This document shows positions 25,521 to 35,250 of a stretch of 64,000 bases of DNA, piece by piece. Position 1 is the first letter of the stretch, and each line of letters starts with the position of its first letter. The stretch spans positions 62,895 to 126,894 of the forward strand of contig NZ_LMSI01000019.1 in NCBI RefSeq assembly GCF_001428075.1, given 5' to 3'. The notes below the pieces were generated by a model. The model searched no databases. It was not told where the DNA came from and saw nothing but the letters and a program-made list of their open reading frames with translations. Position numbers and translations under genes: made by a program. Source of the stretch: Arthrobacter sp. Soil764 (GTDB lineage Bacteria; Actinomycetota; Actinomycetes; Actinomycetales; Micrococcaceae).

Positions 25521-25583
25521 TTAAACGCCGAAAATACTGCTGCCTCCAAGGCAGCCACCCAACCCGTCCCGGCCGCCGCATGA
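25500..25583 (+). CDS. 27-codon leader ORF overlapping the ribD start
   Basis: This short frame starts at ATG 25500 after an AAGGAAC ribosome site. It runs 27 codons (MNPQRWLL, then an Ala-rich end) and stops at TGA 25581-25583, which overlaps the ribD ATG (ATGA). The same 4-bp overlap is used by the real gene pairs in this operon. It contains TTA, a rare leucine codon in such GC-rich genomes. It may be a translated leader that couples ribD expression to the riboswitch rather than a protein with its own role. No family is recognised. Confidence 0.5.
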   Translation: MNPQRWLLNAENTAASKAATQPVPAAA

Positions 25584-26719
25584 CGCGCGCCGTGGAACTG
25601 ACACCCGCCGCCGGGGTGGTCACAGCCTTCAGCGCCGATGAAACCCGGGCCATGGAGCTGGCCCTGCAGGCAGCCCTGCTGGGGCCGCGCGGCGCGAACC
25701 CACTGGTGGGGGCCGTCGTCGTCGGTCCTGACGGACGCCACCTTGTCACCGGCTACCACCGCGGCGCCGGCACCGCGCACGCCGAAGCGGACGCAATTGC
25801 CCAGGCCGCCGCCGTCGGCCTGGATCTTTCCGGGTGCACCATGGTGGTCACCTTGGAACCCTGCAACCACGTGGGCCGCACCGGGCCGTGCACGGAAGCA
25901 ATCATCGAAGCCGGCATCACCGACGTCGTGTACGCGGTCGACGATCCGCATGACCCCGCCGCCGGTGGCGCCGCAACGCTGCGGACGGCCGGCGTCCGGG
26001 TCCGCAGCGGCCTCGGTGCCGACGAGTCCCTGGACATGAACCGCCAGTGGTTTGAGGCCGTAGCCGCCAAGCGCCCGTTCGTCACCCTCCACATCGCCCA
26101 GACCCTGGACGCCCGGATAGCTGCCGAAGACGGCACCAGCCAATGGATCTCCAGCCCGGAGTCGCTGGCAGACAACCACGGAATCCGCAGCCGCATCGAC
26201 GCCATCCTGGTGGGCAGCCAGACCGTGCTGGTGGACAATCCGCGACTGACCGCCCGGGAACCCTCCGGCGGCCCCGCACCCAAACAGCCGGTACGGGCTG
26301 TCATGGGACTGCGCGGAATCCCGGACGGCGCCGCGATCCGTGGCGATGACGGACTGGCGGTCCACCTTCCCACCCGGGACCCGCGCGAGGCGTTGACCAT
26401 GCTGTATCAAGCCGGCATCCGGCACGTTATGGTCGAAGGCGGCTCAAGGATCCTCAGCGCCTTCCTCTCGGCAGGCCTGGTGGACGAACTCATCGTGTAC
26501 CTGGCGCCCACCCTGCTGGGATCCGGCACCTCCGCCCTTAACGGGCTGGGCATTACCAGCCTCCCGGACGCCCAGCAATGGGAATGGGACGAGGCCGACG
26601 GCGGCGCCGTCCGCACGCTCGGCCGGGACCTCAGGCTTCACCTCAGACCGCAACGGAAAGTTGCACTCGACCACCCACCAACCCGCGGCAGCGCGGAGCA
26701 AGCCCAGGGAGGCTACTGA
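25580..26719 (+). CDS. ribD: Bifunctional diaminohydroxyphosphoribosylaminopyrimidine deaminase / 5-amino-6-(5-phosphoribosylamino)uracil reductase
   Basis: A 379-residue enzyme for steps 2 and 3 of riboflavin synthesis. The N-terminal deaminase has zinc ligands in HAE (H67, E69) and PCNHVGRTGPC (C95, C104). The reductase domain starts at about 160 (PFVTLHIAQTLDARIA) and contains WISSPES, AILVGSQTVLVDNP and HVMVEGGSRI. ATG 25580 gives the best N-terminus; an open frame running back through the riboswitch is not credible. The C-terminal 30 residues are a Pro/Gln-rich tail. The stop overlaps ribE by 1 bp. Confidence 0.95.
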   Translation: MTRAVELTPAAGVVTAFSADETRAMELALQAALLGPRGANPLVGAVVVGPDGRHLVTGYHRGAGTAHAEADAIAQAAAVGLDLSGCTMVVTLEPCNHVGRTGPCTEAIIEAGITDVVYAVDDPHDPAAGGAATLRTAGVRVRSGLGADESLDMNRQWFEAVAAKRPFVTLHIAQTLDARIAAEDGTSQWISSPESLADNHGIRSRIDAILVGSQTVLVDNPRLTAREPSGGPAPKQPVRAVMGLRGIPDGAAIRGDDGLAVHLPTRDPREALTMLYQAGIRHVMVEGGSRILSAFLSAGLVDELIVYLAPTLLGSGTSALNGLGITSLPDAQQWEWDEADGGAVRTLGRDLRLHLRPQRKVALDHPPTRGSAEQAQGGY

Positions 26720-27381
26720 TGTTCACCGGAATTATTGCCGAGCAGGGGCAGGTGCTGTCCGTGGAGCGCGACGGGCACACCAGCGCCACCGTACGGCTGC
26801 ACGCCCCTGGCTCCACCGAGGGCCTGCCACTTGGCGGCTCCATTGCCGTGAACGGGGTCTGCCTCACGGCAACCGCGATTGACGGCAAGGAGTTCAGCGT
26901 GGATGTCATGGGGGAAACCCTGGTCCGGAGCACCATCGGCGAACTCGTTGCCGGGGATTCGGTCAACCTGGAACGCTGTGTTCCTGCAGGCGGACGCCTG
27001 GACGGGCACGTCGTGCAAGGCCACGTTGACGGCGTGGGAGTCCTGCTGGAACGCGAACCCCTGGGCAACTGGGAGCGGCTGCGCTTTGGTGTCCCCGCCA
27101 ACCTGGCCCGCTACATTGCCGAGAAAGGCTCCATCGCCATTGACGGGGTCTCCCTCACTGTGACGGCCGTCAGCCCGGCATCGGAGCAGGAGCCCTGGTT
27201 CGAAGTGGGCCTGATCCCCACCACCCTGGCCGAAACAGGCCTGGGCACCAAAACCGCCGGCAGCCGGGTGAACCTGGAGGTCGATGTCCTGGCCAAGTAC
27301 ACCGAACGGCTGCTTGCCTTCCGCGATGCCGGCGCAGCAGCAGGTACCGGTGGCACCGCGGTTGCAGGAGGTGCACGGTGA
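26719..27381 (+). CDS. ribE: Riboflavin synthase alpha subunit
   Basis: A 220-residue enzyme dismutating two 6,7-dimethyl-8-ribityllumazine to riboflavin. It begins [10 protein letters not shown] and shows two related barrels: the first with [14 protein letters not shown], the second with [14 protein letters not shown] and [14 protein letters not shown]. The C-terminus is a Gly/Ala-rich tail. ATG 26719 (TGATG overlap with ribD) fixes the start. It is coupled by a 4-bp overlap to ribB. Confidence 0.96.
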   Translation: MFTGIIAEQGQVLSVERDGHTSATVRLHAPGSTEGLPLGGSIAVNGVCLTATAIDGKEFSVDVMGETLVRSTIGELVAGDSVNLERCVPAGGRLDGHVVQGHVDGVGVLLEREPLGNWERLRFGVPANLARYIAEKGSIAIDGVSLTVTAVSPASEQEPWFEVGLIPTTLAETGLGTKTAGSRVNLEVDVLAKYTERLLAFRDAGAAAGTGGTAVAGGAR

Positions 27382-28136
27382 ACGCCGCAGTCCACCTGGA
27401 ATCCGCCGCTGCCGCGGATGCCGTCAACACCGACGGTGCCTCCGGCGGCCGGGCGGCCGCGCCGGCCAAAGGACTGGACTCCATTGAAGACGCAGTGCGC
27501 GCCATGGCCGCAGGCCGGCCCGTGCTCGTCGTCGACAACGAGGACCGCGAAAACGAAGGCGACATCATCTTCGCCGCCCAGCACGCCACGCCCGCCCTGA
27601 TGGGCTGGACCATTCGGTACAGCTCCGGGGTGATTTGCGTGCCGCTGACCGGCGAACGCGCGGACGCCTTGGCGCTGCCGCCCATGACTGCCGTCAACGA
27701 GGACGCCAAAGGCACGGCCTACACAGTGTCCTGCGACGCAGCGATCGGCGTCAGCACGGGAATCTCCGCCACGGACCGGGCCTTGACCGCCCGCATCCTG
27801 GCCGACCCGCAGGCAAGCCCGGCCTCCGTGACCCGCCCGGGGCATATTTTCCCGCTCCGTGCGGTTGACGGTGGTGTGCGGGAACGCCAGGGCCACACCG
27901 AGGCCGCCGTGGACCTGTGCCGCCTTGCGGGCCTGGAGCCGGTCGGGGTGATCGCGGAAGTGGTGTACGACGACGGTGAAATGATGCGGCTGGACGGCCT
28001 GCGTTCGTTCGCAGCGGAACATGGATGTCCCCTGATCTCCATTGAGGACCTGGTGGCGTATCTTGAAGCCGGGGCCGGGGGAACCCAGCGTGAGGATGTC
28101 CGGGTAATGCCGGGCGTACAGGAGGAGAAACGATGA
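27378..28136 (+). CDS. ribB: 3,4-dihydroxy-2-butanone-4-phosphate synthase
   Basis: A 252-residue enzyme converting ribulose-5-P to the 4-carbon unit of riboflavin. Catalytic acids are in [10 protein letters not shown], substrate binding in [13 protein letters not shown], and GHTEAAVDL follows. The first 35 residues are a variable Ala/Gly lead. GTG 27378 overlaps ribE. In many actinobacteria ribB is fused to ribA; here they are two genes with a 4-bp overlap. Confidence 0.95.
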   Translation: MNAAVHLESAAAADAVNTDGASGGRAAAPAKGLDSIEDAVRAMAAGRPVLVVDNEDRENEGDIIFAAQHATPALMGWTIRYSSGVICVPLTGERADALALPPMTAVNEDAKGTAYTVSCDAAIGVSTGISATDRALTARILADPQASPASVTRPGHIFPLRAVDGGVRERQGHTEAAVDLCRLAGLEPVGVIAEVVYDDGEMMRLDGLRSFAAEHGCPLISIEDLVAYLEAGAGGTQREDVRVMPGVQEEKR

Positions 28137-28867
28137 CGGCAGCGGCAGCCAGCGAAGACAGCCAGCAGAACGGCCACCGGAAGCACCACGCAGTATCCGG
28201 CGAGGCACCCCATCCCGTCAGCGGAGGGCCCGTCGTGCAGCTGCCCACCGCCTTCGGCGATTTCGTGGCCCAGGCATGGACTGACCTGGTGACCGGTGTG
28301 GAACACCTGGCCGTCAGTTCCCCCAATGCCCCCACTGACCGTAAGGCCCCCCTGGTGCGGCTGCACTCCGAGTGCCTCACCGGCGATGTTTTTGGCTCCT
28401 ACCGCTGCGACTGCGGTGAACAGCTTGCGTACGCGTTGGAACTGATCCGGGACAATGGCGGCACGCTGCTCTACCTGCGCGGCCAGGAGGGCCGCGGCAT
28501 CGGCCTGGCCAACAAGATCAAGGCCTACGCGCTGCAGGAGGCGGGCTTCGACACGGTGGAGGCCAATGAACAGCTGGGCCTGCCCGTGGATGCGCGGTGC
28601 TACAAGGCCGCCGCCCAGATCCTTGCCGAAATGGGCCTGCACGAGGTGCGGCTGCTCAGCAACAACCCGGACAAGCAGAACAGGCTGGCCAAGGCGGGCG
28701 TGAACGTCGTGGAGATGGTGCCCACTGAGGTCCCGTCCCGCGAACAGAACATCCGCTACCTGCGCACCAAGAAGGACCGCATGGAACACCGGCTGCTGCT
28801 GGATACCCAGGTGGCCCCGGTGCCCGTGCCGGCCCCCGAATCCCCTTTCGACCACGAACAAGACTGA
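28133..28867 (+). CDS. ribA: GTP cyclohydrolase II
   Basis: A 244-residue enzyme for the first committed step, GTP to a diaminopyrimidine. Zinc is bound by C81, C92 and C94 ([20 protein letters not shown]); [20 protein letters not shown] is the phosphate/catalytic block; and LLSNNPDK is conserved. The N-terminal 35 residues are polar and disordered. It overlaps ribB by 4 bp and precedes ribH by 17 bp. Confidence 0.95.
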   Translation: MTAAAASEDSQQNGHRKHHAVSGEAPHPVSGGPVVQLPTAFGDFVAQAWTDLVTGVEHLAVSSPNAPTDRKAPLVRLHSECLTGDVFGSYRCDCGEQLAYALELIRDNGGTLLYLRGQEGRGIGLANKIKAYALQEAGFDTVEANEQLGLPVDARCYKAAAQILAEMGLHEVRLLSNNPDKQNRLAKAGVNVVEMVPTEVPSREQNIRYLRTKKDRMEHRLLLDTQVAPVPVPAPESPFDHEQD

Positions 28868-28884
28868 ACGGAACAGAAGAACCC

Positions 28885-29373
28885 ATGAGTGGACACGGCG
28901 CCCCCGACATCGACCTCAGCACCCTTAACCCGGCCGAGACCTCGCAGCTGAAGCTCGCGATCGTCGCAGCCAGCTGGCACACGCAGATCATGGACGGGCT
29001 CCTGGACGGCGCGCTCCGGGCCGCCAAGGATGCCGGCATTGCCGAGCCCACCGTGCTGCGGGTTCCCGGCAGCTTTGAGCTGCCGGTTGCTGCAGCGCGC
29101 CTGGCACCGCACTTTGACGCCGTCGTTGCCCTCGGCGTGGTGATCCGCGGCGGAACCCCGCACTTTGACTACGTCTGCCAGGCGGCGACGTCGGGGCTCA
29201 CCGATGTCAGCGTCTCCACCGGCGTGCCGGTGGGCTTCGGCGTGCTCACGTGCGACAACGAACAGCAGGGACTGGACCGCGCCGGCCTGCCCGGCTCCAA
29301 GGAAGACAAGGGCCATGAGGCCGTGACGGCGGCGCTGGCCACCGCCGTGGTGCTCAAGCAGTACCAGAGCTAG
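28885..29373 (+). CDS. ribH: 6,7-dimethyl-8-ribityllumazine synthase
   Basis: A 162-residue lumazine synthase joining the RibB and RibD products. It has [19 protein letters not shown], the [10 protein letters not shown] strand, [19 protein letters not shown] (catalytic His) and [16 protein letters not shown]. It is the last gene of the rib operon and completes the full RibA-RibB-RibD-RibE-RibH set. An intergenic hairpin follows. Confidence 0.96.
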   Translation: MSGHGAPDIDLSTLNPAETSQLKLAIVAASWHTQIMDGLLDGALRAAKDAGIAEPTVLRVPGSFELPVAAARLAPHFDAVVALGVVIRGGTPHFDYVCQAATSGLTDVSVSTGVPVGFGVLTCDNEQQGLDRAGLPGSKEDKGHEAVTAALATAVVLKQYQS

Positions 29374-29394
29374 GAGCCAGCCAGCCTGCTGCGC

Positions 29395-29426
29395 GGGCGC
29401 GGTGTGTATTCGCTCACATCGCGCCC
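29395..29426 (+). terminator. 12-bp hairpin between ribH and hisE
   Basis: GGGCGCGGTGTG (29395-29406) pairs with CACATCGCGCCC (29415-29426), with one G-U pair, over an 8-nt loop. It lies 21 bp after the ribH stop and ahead of the hisE promoter. No U-tract follows, so it may terminate with Rho or simply protect the rib mRNA 3' end. Confidence 0.5.
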
Positions 29427-29481
29427 GTCATGCAACGGCCCGGGAAGCGCCGGTACGGCCGCAGCAAGTAGGCTGGAGGGC

Positions 29482-29745
29482 GTGAAGAATTTCGAGACGC
29501 TGTTCGCTGAGCTCAGCGAGAAGGCAGCCACCCGCCCGGAGGGCTCCCGCACCGTCGCTGAATTGGAGTCCGGTGTTCACGGCATCGGCAAAAAAGTCGT
29601 TGAGGAAGCAGCCGAAGTATGGATGGCTGCCGAATATGAATCCGATGAAGCCGCGGCCGAGGAAATTTCCCAGCTGCTGTACCACCTGCAGGTTCTGATG
29701 CTCGCCAAAGGCCTGACCCTGGAAGACGTCTACAAGCATCTGTAG
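29482..29745 (+). CDS. hisE: Phosphoribosyl-ATP pyrophosphatase
   Basis: An 87-residue all-alpha MazG-like pyrophosphatase, step 2 of histidine synthesis. [19 protein letters not shown] and [14 protein letters not shown] carry the metal-binding acids. GTG 29482 gives the usual [16 protein letters not shown]-terminus; a TAGGCT hexamer ends 7 bp before it, and GGAGGG overlaps this spacer. It precedes hisG by 84 bp. Confidence 0.95.
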   Translation: MKNFETLFAELSEKAATRPEGSRTVAELESGVHGIGKKVVEEAAEVWMAAEYESDEAAAEEISQLLYHLQVLMLAKGLTLEDVYKHL

Positions 29746-29829
29746 CCACCGGTCCGGCGCGCTGACGCCGGGCACGCTGTGGCCTGCATTGCCTGAAACC
29801 CAGACCTTCCACCCCAGAAAGAATTTCCC

Positions 29830-30690
29830 ATGCTGCGAGTAGCCGTCCCCAACAAGGGCTCCCTGTCCGAAGCCGCCTCCGCCATGCTCTCTGAAGCCGG
29901 ATACCGCCAGCGCCGCGACAGCCGCGAACTGGTCATGGTGGACCCCGACAACGACATCGAGTTCTTCTTCCTTCGCCCCCGCGACATTGCCGTTTACGTC
30001 GGTCAGGGAACGCTCGACGTCGGCATCACCGGACGCGACCTGCTGCTGGACGCCGGGGTGGAAGCCGAAGAGCTGCTCCCGCTGGGATTCGCCGCCTCCA
30101 CCTTCCGCTTTGCCGGGCCGGTGGGCGACTTCGCCTCTGCCGCCGAACTTGAAGGCAAGCGCCTTGCCACCAGCTACGACGGCCTGCTCCGCAGCTACCT
30201 GGCCGAACGCGGCATCAACGCCAAAGTGGTCCGCCTGGACGGGGCCGTCGAATCCTCGGTCCGGCTCGGCGTCGCGGACGCCATCGCCGACGTCGTGGAA
30301 ACCGGCAACACGCTCAAGGCCGCCGGCATGGAAATCTTCGGCGATCCCATCCTCAAATCCGAGGCCGTCCTGATCCGCCGTACCGGCAACGGGGGCGCCG
30401 CCAACGGCACCGCCAAGGAAATCGACGTCCTCATCCGCCGCCTGCAGGGCGTCCTGGTGGCGCGCCAGTACGTGCTGATGGACTACGACATCCGCAAGGA
30501 GCTCGTGGAAAAGGCGGCCGGCCTGACGCCCGGCCTCGAATCGCCCACGGTCTCGCCGCTGCGCGACTCGGACTGGGTGGCCGTCCGATCCATGGTGCCC
30601 AAGAAGGAAACCAACCGGATCATGGATGAACTGTATGACCTCGGCGCGCGCGCCATCCTGGTCAGCAGCATCCACGCCTGCCGCATCTGA
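29830..30690 (+). CDS. hisG: ATP phosphoribosyltransferase (long form)
   Basis: A 286-residue HisG-long enzyme, the first and feedback-controlled step of histidine synthesis. [14 protein letters not shown] starts it. [10 protein letters not shown] and [18 protein letters not shown] are substrate sites, and the C-terminal domain (about 210-286) is the histidine-binding regulatory domain, so no HisZ is needed. It lies between hisE and hisF. Confidence 0.96.
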   Translation: MLRVAVPNKGSLSEAASAMLSEAGYRQRRDSRELVMVDPDNDIEFFFLRPRDIAVYVGQGTLDVGITGRDLLLDAGVEAEELLPLGFAASTFRFAGPVGDFASAAELEGKRLATSYDGLLRSYLAERGINAKVVRLDGAVESSVRLGVADAIADVVETGNTLKAAGMEIFGDPILKSEAVLIRRTGNGGAANGTAKEIDVLIRRLQGVLVARQYVLMDYDIRKELVEKAAGLTPGLESPTVSPLRDSDWVAVRSMVPKKETNRIMDELYDLGARAILVSSIHACRI

Positions 30691-30730
30691 TAACCGGCAC
30701 CCCAGCACCACCGAATATCCAGGAGTTCCC

Positions 30731-31507
30731 ATGGCAGTAGCAGTACGCGTCATTCCCTGCCTTGACGTCGACGCCGGACGCGTCGTCAAGGGCGTCAACT
30801 TCGAGGGCCTGCGCGATGCCGGCGACCCCGTGGAACTCGCCCACCGGTACGACAACGCCGGGGCCGACGAACTGACGTTCCTTGACGTGACGGCGTCCTC
30901 CGGCAACCGCGAGACCACGTTCGATGTGGTCCGGCGCACCGCAGAGGAAGTGTTCATCCCGCTGACGGTGGGCGGCGGCGTCCGCGGCGTGGCCGAGGTG
31001 GACAAGCTCCTGCGCTACGGTGCGGACAAGGCCTCGATCAACACCGCGGCCGTGGCCCGGCCCGATGTCATCGACGAAATTACCCGCCACTTCGGTTCCC
31101 AGGTGCTGGTCCTGTCCGTTGACGCCCGCCGCACCCGGCCGGGCTCGCAGCCCACGCCGTCGGGATTCGAAGTGACCACCCACGGCGGCCGCACCGGCAC
31201 CGGTATCGACGCCATCGAATGGGCCCGGGAAGCAGCGGACCGCGGGGTGGGGGAGATCCTGCTGAACTCCATCGACGCCGACGGCACCAAGGACGGCTTC
31301 GACCTCGAACTCATCAAGCTGGTCCGGGCTGCCGTCAAGGTTCCCATCATCGCCTCCGGCGGGGCGGGGGAGCCTGCGCACTTCCCGCCGGCCGTTGCAG
31401 CAGGTGCGGACGCAGTCCTGGCCGCCTCGATTTTCCACTGGGGACCGGACGACATGATGTCCCAGGTCAAGGAAGCCATCCGGGAAGCTGGCTTCGAAGT
31501 CCGGTAA
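30731..31507 (+). CDS. hisF: Imidazole glycerol phosphate synthase cyclase subunit
   Basis: A 258-residue TIM barrel. The catalytic acids are D12 in [17 protein letters not shown] and the aspartate of LSVDARR, and TVGGGVRG and [11 protein letters not shown] bind phosphate. It acts with HisH, which is not in the window. ATG 30731 follows an AGGAG site; an upstream frame inside hisG is not credible. A repeat-like hairpin follows the stop. Confidence 0.96.
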   Translation: MAVAVRVIPCLDVDAGRVVKGVNFEGLRDAGDPVELAHRYDNAGADELTFLDVTASSGNRETTFDVVRRTAEEVFIPLTVGGGVRGVAEVDKLLRYGADKASINTAAVARPDVIDEITRHFGSQVLVLSVDARRTRPGSQPTPSGFEVTTHGGRTGTGIDAIEWAREAADRGVGEILLNSIDADGTKDGFDLELIKLVRAAVKVPIIASGGAGEPAHFPPAVAAGADAVLAASIFHWGPDDMMSQVKEAIREAGFEVR

Positions 31508-31549
31508 TTCCCGCCCGCGAGCGGGTGGGTGGGCCCACGCCCGCAGGGT

Positions 31550-31577
31550 TCCCTGACCGAGCTTGCGAGGTTAGGGA
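31550..31577. repeat. Intergenic hairpin, probably a dispersed genomic repeat
   Basis: TCCCTGACC (31550-31558) pairs with GGTTAGGGA (31569-31577), with one G-U pair, around the loop GAGCTTGCGA. It sits between the converging hisF and TIGR03085 genes. Another GC-rich fold-back lies at about 31511-31545. I recall similar sequences as recurrent intergenic elements in Arthrobacter genomes, but only one copy is visible here. It may act as a bidirectional terminator. Confidence 0.45.
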
Positions 31578-31588
31578 GCGGGTGGGGA

Positions 31589-32233
31589 CTACAAACCTAC
31601 TTCGGCTGACTGGAGGAGGGCGACGGCGTCCGGCTGGCCTTCGAAGGTGACCAGGGCATGGCGGGTTCGGCCGTGGGCGTGCATCAGCAGTTCGCCCGGC
31701 TCACCGACGATCGCCACCGAAACGGGTGCCCGTTTGGCGACGTGGCGCGGACCGGACGGACGGACCAGGACAATGCCCAGGTCCACGCCGCGGTACAAAA
31801 TGGCGGCGCGCTTGACCAGTTCATCCCACAGGGCGTCCGAGTATGCCTCATCAAGTGCCCGGGGCGCCCACCGGTCCACGGCCCGCCGGACGTCCTCCGT
31901 GTGCACGAAGTACTCAATGAGGTTGGCACTTTCGTCCAGGGCCTTGATGCTCATCGGCGAAAGCGCCGGGGGACCGGCGCGGAAGGTGTTGACCAGCCGG
32001 GCATAGTCGTCGTTGCTGGTCAGTTTTGCCGCCAGCCTGGCGGTCGCCTGGTCTGAGGCCTTGGCCAGGCGCTTGATGATCAAACCAAGTCCGACAGCGG
32101 CCTTCCGCTCGCGCAGGTACAGGTGCGCGGCAAGGTCCCTGGTACGCCAGCCCTTGCAGAGAGTGGGCGCATCAGGGCCGGCCGCAAGCAGGGTTTCGGC
32201 CAGGACTTCTCGGGACGGTTCGACGAAATGCAT
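31589..32233 (-). CDS. TIGR03085 family metal-binding protein (DinB/mycothiol-dependent isomerase-like)
   Basis: A 214-residue helical protein starting [38 protein letters not shown]. The H and RxRDLAAH pattern is that of the DinB_2/maleylpyruvate-isomerase-like metal-binding fold in the TIGR03085 family. [12 protein letters not shown] supplies two further candidate ligands. ATG 32233 is chosen because upstream residues overlap the divergent hisI promoter. Function is unknown; relatives use mycothiol. Confidence 0.75.
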   Translation of the reverse strand: MHFVEPSREVLAETLLAAGPDAPTLCKGWRTRDLAAHLYLRERKAAVGLGLIIKRLAKASDQATARLAAKLTSNDDYARLVNTFRAGPPALSPMSIKALDESANLIEYFVHTEDVRRAVDRWAPRALDEAYSDALWDELVKRAAILYRGVDLGIVLVRPSGPRHVAKRAPVSVAIVGEPGELLMHAHGRTRHALVTFEGQPDAVALLQSAEVGL

Positions 32234-32310
32234 CACTTGTGAAACTAGCACGAGAGGCGCGGAGTTGGGCAGCACTTCAGCGGCCGGTGGCGTGCCGTTG
32301 TTCACAACGG

Positions 32311-32338
32311 GAGTACGGGCGCGTGTTGGCACTAGACT
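32311..32338 (+). promoter_or_regulatory. hisI promoter, leaderless type
   Basis: TTCACA (32311-32316) and TAGACT (32333-32338), spaced by 16 bp, end 7 bp before the hisI ATG. Transcription would therefore begin at or beside the start codon, and no Shine-Dalgarno is present. Confidence 0.6.
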
Positions 32339-32345
32339 TGACCCG

Positions 32346-32774
32346 ATGTCTGAGCAGCCAACCCCCGTCCCAACCGCCGGATCCGCTGTGTCCCCGCCCG
32401 TGGAATCCGTGCCGGCCAGCCCTCTTCCCCAGGAGGTGGCCGCTGCGCTCAAGCGCGACGGCGCCGGCCTGGTGGCCGCAGTGGTGCAGCAGTACGACAC
32501 CAACGAAGTCCTGATGCTTGGCTGGATGGACGACGAAGCGCTTCACCGCACCATGACCACCGGCCGCGTCACCTTCTACTCCCGCTCACGGCAGGAGTAC
32601 TGGCGCAAGGGCGATACCTCCGGGCACGTCCAGTGGGTCAAGTCCGTGGCCCTGGACTGCGACGGCGACGCACTGCTGGTGCGCGTTGACCAGGTGGGCG
32701 CGGCCTGCCACACGGGTACCCGCACCTGCTTCGACGGCCGGGCCCTCGACGTGGTGGCGGGCCAGGCAGGCTAA
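32346..32774 (+). CDS. hisI: Phosphoribosyl-AMP cyclohydrolase
   Basis: A 142-residue zinc/magnesium enzyme, step 3 of histidine synthesis. The core runs [44 protein letters not shown] (substrate) and [27 protein letters not shown], with metal-binding Asp and Cys residues. The first 30 residues are a Pro/Ser-rich variable lead. ATG 32346 matches a leaderless promoter. It precedes trpE by 105 bp. Confidence 0.95.
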   Translation: MSEQPTPVPTAGSAVSPPVESVPASPLPQEVAAALKRDGAGLVAAVVQQYDTNEVLMLGWMDDEALHRTMTTGRVTFYSRSRQEYWRKGDTSGHVQWVKSVALDCDGDALLVRVDQVGAACHTGTRTCFDGRALDVVAGQAG

Positions 32775-32879
32775 CCCGGTACGCTGCCCGGCCGGCCTCC
32801 CTCCACGGCCACCCCAGCAAGAACACCAAGGTGCCCGGTACTGCCGGCCCTTTTGAAGAACAGGCGGACAAGCATAACC

Positions 32880-34442
32880 ATGCAGGACCTTGGAACCATC
32901 AGCCCGAGCCTCGAGGAATTCCGGGAACTCGCCGGCCACAGCCGCGTCATTCCCGTCAGGCTCAAGGTCCTCGCCGACGCCGAAACCCCCATCGGGCTGT
33001 ACCGGAAGCTGGCGCAGGGGCAGCCAGGCACCTTCCTCATGGAATCGGCAGCCGTGGGCGGAGCCTGGTCGCGGTACTCCTTCATCGGCGCCAGGTCGCG
33101 CGCCACCCTGACCACCAGGGACGGCCAGGCACACTGGCTGGGCCAACCGCCTGCAGGCGTCCCGGTCAGCGGCAGTCCCGTGGACGCCATCCGCGACACC
33201 ATCGAGGCACTGCGTACCGACCGCTTCGAGGGGTTGCCACCGTTTACCTCCGGCCTGGTGGGCTTCCTCGGCTGGGAGACGGTCCGCCACTGGGAACGGC
33301 TGGTCAGCCCGCCCGAGGATGACCTGCAGCTGCCGGAAATGGCCCTGAACCTGGTCACCGACATGGCCGTGCACGACAACGTGGACGGCACGGTCCTGCT
33401 GATTGCCAACGCCATCAACTTCGACAACAGCTCCGAGCGCGTGGACGAGGCCTGGCACGACGCCGTCGCCCGGGTCAAGGAACTCCTGGCCAAGATCAGC
33501 GCGCCCGTGGTGCAGCCGGTCTCCGTGCTGGCACCGGCAGCCCTGGACTTTGCGTCCAGCGTCCAGGAACGCTGGGACGAGGCTGAATACCTTGCCGCGC
33601 TGGACCGCGGCAAGGAAGCCATCGTGGACGGCGAGGTCTTCCAGGTGGTGATCTCGCGCCGGTTCGAGATGGAGTGCAAAGCCTCCGCGCTGGACGTCTA
33701 CCGCGTCCTCCGGAACACCAACCCCAGCCCCTACATGTACATCTTCAGCCTGGCCGACGCCGACGGCCGCGAGTACTCGATTGTCGGGTCCTCGCCGGAA
33801 GCGCTGGTGACGGTCACGGGCGAGGAAGTCATCACCCACCCCATCGCCGGCTCGCGTCCGCGCGGAAAGACGGTCGAAGCGGACAAGGCCCTCGCCGAGG
33901 AGCTCCTGGCGGACCAGAAGGAACGCGCAGAGCACCTGATGCTCGTGGACCTCTCCCGGAACGACCTCTCCAAGGTCTGCGTGGCCGGCACGGTGGATGT
34001 CACCCAGTTCATGGAGGTGGAGCGGTTCAGCCACATCATGCACCTGGTATCCACCGTGGTGGGCCGGCTGGCCCCGCAGGCCAAAGCGTACGACGTCCTG
34101 AAAGCGACGTTCCCGGCCGGCACCCTCTCGGGTGCCCCCAAGCCCAGGGCGCTTCGCCTCCTCGATGAACTGGAACCGCACCGCCGGGGCATTTACGGCG
34201 GCGTGGTGGGCTACCTCGACTTTGCCGGCGACATGGACATGGCCATCGCCATCCGGTCCGCCTTGATCCGTGAAGGACGGGCCTACGTCCAGGCCGGCGG
34301 CGGCATCGTGGCTGACTCGGTGAACCCCACCGAGGCGCTGGAAACCGTCAACAAGGCCGCCGCCCCGCTGCGCGCTGTGCACACGGCCGGATCGCTGCAC
34401 AACATTTCCGCGGAATCCCTTCCCGGCGGGACAGCGTCCTGA
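32880..34442 (+). CDS. trpE: Anthranilate synthase component I
   Basis: A 520-residue chorismate-using enzyme. The N-terminal tryptophan-sensing part holds ESAAVGGAWSRYSFIG. The C-terminal synthase has SPSPYMYIF-like NPSPYMYIFSL, HPIAGSRPRG, LVDLSRNDLSKV and YVQAGGGIVADS. ATG 32880 gives MQDLGTISPSLEEF; a TTG 27 bp upstream extends the frame but lacks support. The glutamine amidotransferase partner and trpD are elsewhere. No Trp-rich leader peptide was found in the 105 bp upstream. Confidence 0.96.
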   Translation: MQDLGTISPSLEEFRELAGHSRVIPVRLKVLADAETPIGLYRKLAQGQPGTFLMESAAVGGAWSRYSFIGARSRATLTTRDGQAHWLGQPPAGVPVSGSPVDAIRDTIEALRTDRFEGLPPFTSGLVGFLGWETVRHWERLVSPPEDDLQLPEMALNLVTDMAVHDNVDGTVLLIANAINFDNSSERVDEAWHDAVARVKELLAKISAPVVQPVSVLAPAALDFASSVQERWDEAEYLAALDRGKEAIVDGEVFQVVISRRFEMECKASALDVYRVLRNTNPSPYMYIFSLADADGREYSIVGSSPEALVTVTGEEVITHPIAGSRPRGKTVEADKALAEELLADQKERAEHLMLVDLSRNDLSKVCVAGTVDVTQFMEVERFSHIMHLVSTVVGRLAPQAKAYDVLKATFPAGTLSGAPKPRALRLLDELEPHRRGIYGGVVGYLDFAGDMDMAIAIRSALIREGRAYVQAGGGIVADSVNPTEALETVNKAAAPLRAVHTAGSLHNISAESLPGGTAS

Positions 34443-35146
34443 TGCCGGACTCTGACATGGCGCCAAACCGGCCTGGCGACGCGGCCAGGGCAGGAGCGGC
34501 GGATACGGCGGCCAAGGCGGGCAAGCCTGCGAAGAACCGGGCCGTACCGGCCTGGGCGCGCAAGTCCACGCTGGTCCTGCTGATCGCACTCCTGGCGCTG
34601 GCCGCATTCGGCACCACCACCCAGACCTGGATGACTGCCACCCTGGACCCCAACCAGGTGGGACAGTCCGGACCGGCCCAGAGTGTCATCCAGGTACAGG
34701 GCAGCAAAGCCGCCACCACCGTGACGGCACTTGCACTGGTGGCCCTGGCCGGCGGGCTCGCAGCGGCCATTGCGGGCAGGATCGCCCGGTGGGTCATCAC
34801 CGCCATTATTGTCCTTGCCGCGGCCGGGGTGGTGGCCGCCGCGGCCACCGTCCTGGCCGACCCGCTCACGGCGGCGCAGGGGTCCATTGCAGCGGCCACC
34901 GGAGTCTCCGGCAGCCAGGCGCACGTGGAGCTGACCCCGTTCCCGGTACTCGCCGTCGTCGCCGGCTGCCTTCTCGCCCTGGCAGCCCTGCTGATCCTGC
35001 CCGCCTCCCGCTACTGGAAGGCGCGCACCAAATATGACGCCGCCGGCGCCGCGGGGACCGCAGCTGCGGGCGCAACGCCACCGGCCGGGCCCGTGGACGA
35101 AATCGACAGCTGGGACCGGCTTTCCCGCGGCGAGGACCCCACCTAA
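34442..35146 (+). CDS. Trp biosynthesis-associated membrane protein (TIGR02234 type)
   Basis: A 234-residue membrane protein with four hydrophobic helices (STLVLLIALLALAAFGT, TALALVALAGGLAAAIAG, WVITAIIVLAAAGVVAAAA, FPVLAVVAGCLLALAALLIL) and a polar N-terminus. The architecture and its place directly after trpE (TGATG overlap) match the actinobacterial tryptophan-associated membrane family. The C-terminus carries an Ala/Gly/Pro tail. Molecular role is unknown; it may affect precursor or tryptophan flux. Confidence 0.85.
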   Translation: MPDSDMAPNRPGDAARAGAADTAAKAGKPAKNRAVPAWARKSTLVLLIALLALAAFGTTTQTWMTATLDPNQVGQSGPAQSVIQVQGSKAATTVTALALVALAGGLAAAIAGRIARWVITAIIVLAAAGVVAAAATVLADPLTAAQGSIAAATGVSGSQAHVELTPFPVLAVVAGCLLALAALLILPASRYWKARTKYDAAGAAGTAAAGATPPAGPVDEIDSWDRLSRGEDPT

Positions 35147-35250
35147 CCCCGGCGGGCGCCTGGACCGGCATTGGCGGCAAGCCCTGCGGTACACGGGCGG
35201 CAGCCAAAAAATGGCAGAATGTAAGCAGTATCCATCCTGAGGAGATTTCC

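Noticed and set aside
25394..25579. An N-terminally extended RibD starting in the riboswitch
   Set aside because: The extension would read through aptamer RNA structure and encodes a basic, low-complexity peptide not expected in the family; the ATGA-coupled start at 25580 is better.
32775..32879. A tryptophan attenuator leader before trpE
   Set aside because: No short ORF with Trp codons and no terminator/antiterminator pair could be drawn in the 105-bp gap.
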